Shown here piece by piece: positions 12,001-21,300 of a DNA stretch of 64,000 nt. A program made the position numbers and the translations under genes. Numbering within the stretch: the stretch's first letter is position 1; every line of letters starts with the position of its first letter. Source of the stretch: Heligmosomoides polygyrus polygyrus (Eukaryota > Nematoda > Chromadorea > Rhabditida > Heligmosomidae); assembly GCA_947396885.1 (NCBI GenBank), contig OX377203.1, positions 2,914,001-2,978,000 on the forward strand. Reading direction: 5' to 3'. The notes beneath the pieces were generated by a model, which was not told the origin of the DNA, searched no databases, and was given only the letters and a program-made list of their open reading frames with translations.

Positions 12001-15000
12001 GCACGAACACTGGGCGATTTCGTGACACGTGAGCGACTATTATGTTCGGGTTCGAATTGCTCGAAAATGTATTTCCAGACGTCTGGCTAGAGTACACTTG
12101 CGAATGTGCTACCCGCCACACTTGACCGACAATCGGTCTCGCCTGTACAACGGATGATCGTATATAACTCACTCCTCTAGCCGACGTTTGAAGGACCCTC
12201 TGAGGTTGCACTGGACGTTGTACGACGGCGGCATTGGCTGGTGTGGAGGAATGGGGAGGTGACATGTAACTGTGGTCATGGTCGTAGGCAGAAACACTCA
12301 TCTCCGATCAGTGAGTAGATTCAAAACCCTCAAACTTGGGTAATTAAACCGTATTGGGCGTGTGTAGCGCGGTCGGAGGAGGCGCGACTGTCGCGTGCAC
12401 CCGATACCAGGTTCCTGGTTCGGATTTCCCGCCCAGGCAACCAAGCCTTCCATCCCTCCGGGGTCGGTGAATTGGTACCAGACTTGTCTGGGAAGGGTAA
12501 AGCGCTGACTTGTTCATCGGCTGGCCACCGCAAGTCATTGTATGGCCAAATACGCATTCATTTCGCCTATATGACATCCCGTAGAAGTAGAATTCGCTGG
12601 TGCATCCCAGAAGGGGTTTAGTAACGTCGTCCTTTATCCTTTATCCTTTATTAAACGTATTAAACGTGGTAAATGTAAACATATCAAGTATTATAATAGT
12701 TACATAAATACTTTCATAGAAATGACCTTAAGCAAAAAAATATTTTGGCTTTGCTATAAAGCAACTATCTTGGTTTAAGGTACATCTTGTCTTTGCTTGA
12801 CAGTCCTTAGTTTAAAATGAAAATTATGTACAATAAAAAATTTGACTGATATTGCAGGGTAGGTGGTGAAAAGGTACCATTAACAAGCTCCATGATGGAC
12901 AACTATTCAGTTGTTCGATAAAAAATGTAGTTTTTGGTCTTTTTTTAAAGAAAATTTATTTATATTAACAACAAACATTAATCAATGATATAGTGACCAC
13001 TTTGTTATTTTGTTGGATTACGCTTTGCCGTTTCGTTTTTTATTCTTCCCAGACGGGCCTGGACGTAGCGTTCCCGCACCCCTGCTATGCGCCTAAGCAA
13101 CATGTACCGTATTCTTCATAGAAATTTTTTTCAACCAAAAGAATATTTCGCCTTTGGTATAAAGCGTCTACTTGTTTTGAGTTACGCTTTGTTCTAGGTT
13201 GAAAATGATTAATTTAAAATGAAAATGATATAAAATGAAAAATTCGACATGTTTCAGGATAGGAATATGATTTAAAAAAGCCACTAGGCATAATCAGGCT
13301 GTCACGATAAACAACTATACGGTTTTTTCATAATTGATTTAGTTTTTAGTTGTAAAGATTATTTAAGATTTAGTTTTTTATCTTTTTCAAAGTGGATTTC
13401 TTTACATTAACAACGAACATTAATCACTGATATAATGACCATTTCGTTGGATGACGTTGTGCCATCTTTCGATGTGTTTCGCTGGTTACGCTCAGTTTTT
13501 GTAGAAGGTAGTCTAAAGTCTAACCTTTAAAATAGTGTATAATAATGTAAGCCGCGCAATACATAAAATACTACATAAAAACGTCATCTATGAGGATAAA
13601 ATAGGATAAACGACGATGTTGCTCAATCCCTTCTAGGATGCGCCACGCATTCTAATTCCAAGGGATGTCGTGGAGGCGAGTTGAATGCGTATTTGGCCAT
13701 ACAATGACTTGCGGTGACCAGCCGATGAACAATTCAGCGCTTTATCCTTCCCAGACACGTCTGGTACCAATTCACCGACCCCGGAGAGATGGAAGGCTTG
13801 GTTGGCCTGGGCGGGAAATCCGAACCAGGAACCTGGTATCGGAAGCCCGCGACAACCGGCGCCTCCTACGGCTGCGCCACACGTGCCCAATACATAATAT
13901 ACTGTATAAAAACCCCATCTATGAGAAGAAACGAAATTAGTGAACAGCCCTGGATTTGGTCTGCGCCTATGCTGTCTTATAGGACAGGGATAAATTACTA
14001 TGTACGTCGTTCAGTCGCTATTTGGGATGCGCCACACATTCTACTTGGTGGAGGCCTTACGAACGCCTATAGATTTGCGGTAGCCAGGTGAAGGACAAAT
14101 CAAAGTTGACAGAACTGGCAGAGCATTTCCGCACCCCTGCTGTGCGTCTAAGCGACACGTGTCGTATTTTCATAGAAGTTTTCTTAAAACAAAAGGATAC
14201 TTTGCTTTTGCCATAAAATGTCCATCCTGTTTTGAGTTACGTTTTATTCCTGCTTGAAAAATGTGTAATTTGAAGGGAAAATGATATAAAATACAAAATT
14301 TGGCAGGTGTTCAATGGTTGGAGTGTGAAAAAATCCGCCAGGCATAATCAAGTTGTCATGACGAACAACTATTCCCGTGGTTGTGAGGCCTTCTTGAATG
14401 ACGGTGACGACTATCGTCAGCAGAGCCAGTGACGTTCTGATCCCTTCGGTTTCCCTAGAGCTATGGAGGAATGTGTAAAAGATAATGTGTAAAGGCGGCG
14501 TTACTCAGTCCTTTTCAGGATGTGCCACGCATTCTACTTGTACGGGACTTGCGGTGGTCAGCCGATGAACAAGTTAGCGCTCTATCCTTCCCAGACAAGT
14601 CTGGTACCAACTAACCGACCCCGGAAGGATGGAAGGCTTGGTTGGCCTAGGCGAGAAATCTGAACCAGGAACCTGGTATCGAAAGCCCGCGACAGCCGGC
14701 GCCCCCTCCGACTGCGCTGCACGCGCCCCCTCTAGAAAGGAGCGATGTTAAATTGTTGAAAAGGCATAAAACAACTTTACAAGGAAGTTGTTGCTGAGAC
14801 TAAAGAAGTCGGGTTTCTGTAGAATACCGGGCCCTCGACATAGCAACTTACGGTTTCAAGTCCACACTCTAGAGTCGCGGCGCAAGCGATATGATGTGTG
14901 TACGGTTTTAAAATACTTTCAGAAGACTAATGAAGCTTGAATCTAGTAAATTTTACTGCATCATCAATCTAGAACTCGGGGGAATTCAGAGAAAATTGGA

Positions 15001-18000
15001 TACAAAACGCCTAAAATAGAATTCGGGTTATATCTCGCCCAAGAGTGACATACCCACCCTCCCCCATTCTGCAATTCTTCTCGATTTTAAGCGCATTGCA
15101 GGGGTCTTACTTGGACCTAACCACCTTCTGCCGATGAATTCCATGAAGTCGAGGTTGATGTGCAGGTTTGCTCATCAACCGCTATACTGTGGCATGCGGC
15201 TGCTGCCGTTGCGCCACTGATCGCGTCGGCGTCTACGTTGACATTCGATCGATGGGCAAGCCGGTCGTGGTGCAGTGGTAATGGCGTTGCTTCATACGGA
15301 GGAGGTCGAGGGTTCGGTTCTCCTGTGTTGCTGCATTTCCGCACCACATCCTGTAGTCCCTTCCCTTGGCTAGGTTTTGCGCTCCTAAGAGCGACGAAAG
15401 CAGTTTATCGGATGCACGCGACACCGGCACCTCCTCCGACTGTGCTACACGCACCCATTCCAAAATATACTACATAAAAACGCCATCTATGAGAAGAAAC
15501 AAAATTAATTATTAAACAACCCGATGGACGTGCTCTGCGCCTATACTATCTGTATCTGATAAGACAAGGACAAACTACTACGTCATTCAGTCGCTGTTTG
15601 GGATGCGCCACATATTCTACTTGGTGGAGGCATTGGGAGCGCGTTCGCGCTTTCGGTTGCCAGGTGAAGAACTAATCAAAGTTCGCAGACCTGGGTGTAG
15701 CAGACCCGCACCCCTGCTGTGCGCCTAAGCGGCAAGTACCACATTTTCAGAGAAGTTTTCTTAAAAGAAAAGGATACTTTGCTTTTGCCATAAAATGTCC
15801 AGCTTGTTTTGAATTACGCTCTGTTCCTGCTTAAAAATGATTAATTTAAAAGAAAAATGATATAGAGATGAAGGATAAAGGATAAAGGACGGCGTTACTC
15901 AATCCCTCTTGGAATGCGCCAAGCATTCTACTTCAACGGGTCGTGAGGCGATTTGAATGCGTATTTGGCCATACAATGACTTGCGGTGGCCAGCCGATGA
16001 ACAAGTCAGCGCTTTATCCTTCCCAGACAAGTCTGGTACCAATTCACCGATCCCGGAGGGAAGGAAGGCTTGATTGGCCCGGGCGGAAAATCCGAACCAG
16101 GAACCTGGTATCGGAAGCCCGCGACAGCCGGCGCCTCCTTCGGCTGTGCCACACGCGCCCAAGCCATGGAGACTCCTATGCAGATGCTAGTATCGAGTTG
16201 ATCTTGGCTGAAGATGACCTACGACATCATTTCTTCCACTTTTTTATGTTTTCATTTTTTTGGTTTAGAAAACTTCTATCTCACGATCGTTTCACAATAA
16301 CGTTGTGACTTATTTTTCTTTTTTTTTTATTCTGGTCAGAAGTCCTTTCTTTTTTAGTCGAGAATTAATAAGATTGGAATAATTATAGTCCAAAGTCTCC
16401 TAATCGCCATGCTTTTTAAAGAGTTTATATAATATTTTGCTGAAAAATGCAAAAAATTCCATAGAGGATAACAAAAACCAGCACGAGTTTTTTCTCAACG
16501 CAGCTGCGAGGTATAAAAAGCCTCTTGTTCCACGTTCCTCTCACAATAATGCCGCAACCCTCCTTATTTTGGTCAAAAATATGAAAATGCTGACGTGTCG
16601 ATGTCGTCACCCATCATTCGGACGAGATCTTTGTAGAAGCCTCGCCAATACGGTGGAACCGCCTGAAGCAGTGTGACCAAGTTGGACGGTCCAACGATGT
16701 CCACACCACAAGCGAACTCGTCAGGAGTGAAGGTGAGCGCGGCCAGCGTCTCGTAGCCTCCGTAGCTGCCACCTAAACACCAGAGCTCGTCAACAGAGTT
16801 CTAGAGGTTAAAAGTTCACATTTGCCAGTCTTATAGGGCAGCTATACTTTCAAAAGTCCACTAAAAGCTGGAAACTTGAATGCATGGCGCACACCTCAAC
16901 CTCAACGCCTGCTAACTCACCCATGATAGCGACTTTTGTCTTCGTGGTGATGCCCTTGGCGACGGCGAACTCCACGGAGTCCAGGATGTCGTAGTGCATC
17001 TTGCGACCCCATTCACCGTCCCCAGCGTTTGTAAGCCGCTTTCCGAAGCCGACACTGCCTCGGAAGTTCACCTAGAAGAGACGTTGAGGCCTGCTCGTTA
17101 AGGAAGGGCCCCTATCTAGAAAGAAGCGCTCCTACCTGAAGCACAGCATAGCCTCTGTTCGTCAGCCAGGCGTTCATTCCCGAGTATCCGAAGTGGTCTC
17201 GTGCTTTTGGTCCACCGTGGACGAGAACCACAAGCTTTTGGGGCTCTACTGGCAGAAGGCCAAGCTCGGCGAAGCCACGGTCGGCGGCGTTAACGTCCTG
17301 AGGAGATTGAAGAGCTGCTTCTGGTGGGAGACTGAGGTACGCCTGCAAGACCATGTCGTCCCTGGTCTTGAAGTCAAATCCGACTTGACGATTCAGCTTG
17401 AACTTTTCCAGCTCAGGACGTGTGTTGAAGAGAAACTCGGCCTGAAATTTTGACTTACGACTGGACGTTTGCCTAAGGAAGATCATTCGCCTTACCGTCT
17501 TCACCCAGCTTCTGTAGAGGAAAATCTCATGCGGTCTGTCAGAGGACAGATATGTCACCAGCCATGTTGTCATATCTAGAAAGGCTCGTTGAACAATGCA
17601 AGGCTTCAATAAACCGACAGAGGAATTCAATACGAACCGAGGCTCATCGAGAGGATCTGTAGTGATCCGTGTGGACGAAGATTCACCAGGTACTGAAGGT
17701 CGTCTACGATCGTGCTGTTCGCGACGAACAGTTCAGGCTTATGATAGACCTGAAGAAGATGATGTTATAGGATGTGGCCTTCAGTTTGCAGCAGGTCATC
17801 GTCGGTACCTCAGTGACGGCCAGAAGCGTCTTGTCGGTCGGGTGAAGCAGAATGTTGCCGATCTGAGCCCGTGTGGCAGTATAGAGCACCTCCTTTTGAT
17901 CGATGGCGTCGAACGGAAAAGTGACAAGTGCTCCTGAATTTGCTAGCACAGATATCGATTTTTCGCGCCGCCCGATCGATATCGATTCCGACTATGGTGC

Positions 18001-18289
18001 CGCAGCCACACTACTATAAGCCTGGGCGTGTGCGTTGGATACCCTGATTGGCTGACGTGTACTTAGTTGGTGAACATATTGGTTATGACTCCTATTTCCT
18101 ACTTCCCAATGCTGCTCACATCCGCGACATGGACCGTAGTTTTAATGCTCCAGTGCACTTTAGTGACTAGACGATGGAGAAATCATTGTATAATCCAACC
18201 CAGACACGACTAGATAGAATTCATTGAGAGTTAGAAGACTTGGTAGGCCTACGCGGAAGCTTAGTTATTTTTTATTTTCATGAGAATAT

Positions 18290-18356
<67 letters not shown>

Positions 18357-21300
18357 TACATGGAAATCCATGCAATAAAGCAAACAAACTAATAAGAAGG
18401 CCTAGCGAAGGCAGGAATAAGTTTCCGACATCCCTGTTAGCCTGGTTCCCGAGTAGTATCCCTCAAAGTGTCACTAGATCGTTTAAGAAATAAAATCGGT
18501 ACTAGTCGACAATGTGGCCTGCGTAGGGAGTGGAAAACGCACCAGTCAATCAATGTGCCGGCAGCACCCGCTGAACCTCTCTTCCCTTCTTCACTTTAGC
18601 GGTTTGAAGAGGAGACGGGTTGATGCCTCGTTGCTTGTCTCGTCATGCAGGCCACTTTATCGACAAGCACCCGGATTTATTTCAGAAAGCCGTCAGATCC
18701 TCCCATCATGCTAGGCAACTTCACCAACCCCATCCTTAATACAACTACACCGTCCTGAATTATTAAGGGTATATTTTTACGCTCTTTAATTAAATAAAAA
18801 TTAGAGTCATTTGACTGAATTATACAGTCATATCTACCTCCTTAATTACTCCTAAATTGCTGATGAGAACGTGTCCAGTGGGACAGAACGAGTGGTTTTT
18901 CTGTTCTGCTGCTACTGCAGACGTTGTTGCGATTTTTTGCCGCTCTTGTGAGGTAGACCACTACTTCAAAGGTTTAGATCATCTTTTCGGAGGTTGTTTT
19001 CCGTGTATTCAAGGGTGCGGGACCAGTGGTTGAATTTGATGGACCGACTCACCGAGATCACTCTGATCGCCCCAGAGCCAGAACATGTTCTCGTTGGACT
19101 TGTCGAATGCCACGGGTCTAAACCAATTTTGCATTGTATAGAATACTACGGCTTCCCCAGCATTTGGCTGAAGAAAACCTACGAGGTGATGGCTATGTCG
19201 TCCGGTTGGACGAGCAGGTACTCCTCCCATTCCTTCGGATCGGATGTGAGTGCTAGTGGGTTGGCTTTCGAGGACAGCCTGAAAATAATTGACATTCTTT
19301 AGGCGCATTGAGAAAGGATTACCGTATGTCCAAGTTACAGTTTATACTTGCGCCTCCCGCCGCCGCGCGTCACCGTGGTCGGCATAGATATCGATTTTTC
19401 GCGCCACGCACGCTAAGTGGCATCTATACTTCACGGTCGTAATTCACCTCATTTGACGGAATTTCGGGTTATGTAGAAGTGAGTCGAGCTGCAGAGTGAA
19501 CGGCGGCGACGCGGTTTGATCACTAACGGCTGAACGGTTTTCGAAGCTCAGCGGGAGTGTAGAGACCCTTTAGCGAAGGTCCTATCGAGCAGTCACTTCC
19601 GTCTCTTTGTCCTATAGGAATGGAGGCTGCGACCTGTTAGTGCAAATAACCGACGAGACGTGCTCACACTTAAGTCGGTTTAAACTCCATTCGCCGAGCG
19701 ACGACCACAAGCAAACTACTAATATCGATTAGTTTGCGCATATTAATCGATAATGCTAGTTCTCATTTTGCACGTGCCGCACCTCGAATGGAATATTAGC
19801 GGGGTTTCAGCACTGGTTTATACTTTCTTCTCCAGGCATAGTCGAAAGAATATCGATCAGATGACGAGAAAGATCGATATCCATGGCGATTGTGGTGCCG
19901 GTCTGCGTGGAGGCGCAAGTATAAACCAGGGCTTACGTCGCAGGTTTTAAGGATAGTTTCCAGCTTTCAGTTCCTAGAACTATGAGTCTAGGGCCCCGTT
20001 TATACTTCTTCGCTGCGCGACGCGACGCTACGTATAGTGGCCATATTGATTGTGCGACGCGATCGATCAATTTGGCCTCATTGCGTGGCCATCGCGTTGC
20101 GCCGCGACGAAGTATAAATGGGGCCTAAGGCCTATGTTATACTTCGGCGACGCTATTGTCGGCGACGTCGGCGACGGCGTTGCGCGGGCTGCTAGGCACT
20201 GCATAGCACCGCTCAGCACTGTCGCCGACAACAGCGTAGCCGATGCATAACAGAGGCCTAAAGACCTGTTTATAGTTCGCGCCGGGAGTCACTCGTTTAA
20301 AGCATACTGATCGACAACTCAGTCGGTCGCCCAGAAAAAATCGATATGCGTGAGCGACCAGTCTCACCGTCGCAGACTATGAACAGACCGTGACGAGCAC
20401 CAAGCTGTCCCACCTGAAATAGACCAACGATCCGTCTGGCTGCTGCTCACTGGCGAGTCGAATATTCAGAGCATTATCAGTGACGACGACGGGGAATCGG
20501 TGGTTCCTCATCAGAAGCGACATTTTGTTGGTCTTCAAGTCGAAGGTGTAGACGTTATGGTAGCTGAAACTTGAAGTTTTTAAGAGCCACTTCAGCCAGA
20601 AGCTGACAAAAGGGACTCACGCTGGGTTTTCATCGTTGAGGCCGACGAGGATGTGAGAATCTCGAAGATTGTTGCCCATGATGATGGCCTTCACACCGGG
20701 GCGATTCGAGATCACCGTCCTCGTCCCTGGGTTGGCGCCAAGCTCTGCCTGGAATGTCTCTGATCAGGAATTCTTTGACGGGCTTCTTTGATGAACGATG
20801 TGGTCCTAGTCGCGAATGTGGGCAGCATTGGGTGGTGGAAACGTAAAAGCCAATCATTCCGCATCGAGTGGGCGTGCCAGTGATTGTCTGGCGCGTTTCT
20901 GCTTTCCAATGCTGCCCACATTTGCGACATGAACCAAAAATCCTACAGTTAGAGCCCCAAACGAGAAATGACTGAGACTCACGTCAGATATGTTCTTCTT
21001 GAAGAGCATCGTGTTCTCGTCGCCGTTGTTGTCCTGCGCGTAGATGATCACATCCTCCACACCCGTCCAGGAGTAGCCTTAACCACATACATAGAAACAA
21101 ATCCAAAGGTTCAAAGGCGATCAGTCTAAAGGATCCACATTTAGGAAACTGATAGATAGTCCCTTCTTAGACGTCTCCATGGCTAATTTCTAGCTTTATC
21201 GCGACATAGAGAAAGGGCATTGAAACTACGATCCATGTCGCGAATATGGGCAGCACCGGGAAGTTGGTATGTGCCAGCATATCATAGTCAATCAGCACAC

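Noticed and set aside
15258..15335. tRNA gene
   Set aside because: Box A and box B words are present, but the acceptor stem does not pair and the unit recurs with a common 3' body: a SINE.
18514..18714. 66-codon plus-strand frame
   Set aside because: Low-complexity reading within a peptidase intron, with no motif and no splice support.
20041..20128. CRISPR-like or regulatory repeat array
   Set aside because: The repeats are inverted arms of MITEs with target-site flanks, in a eukaryotic genome; there are no regular spacers.
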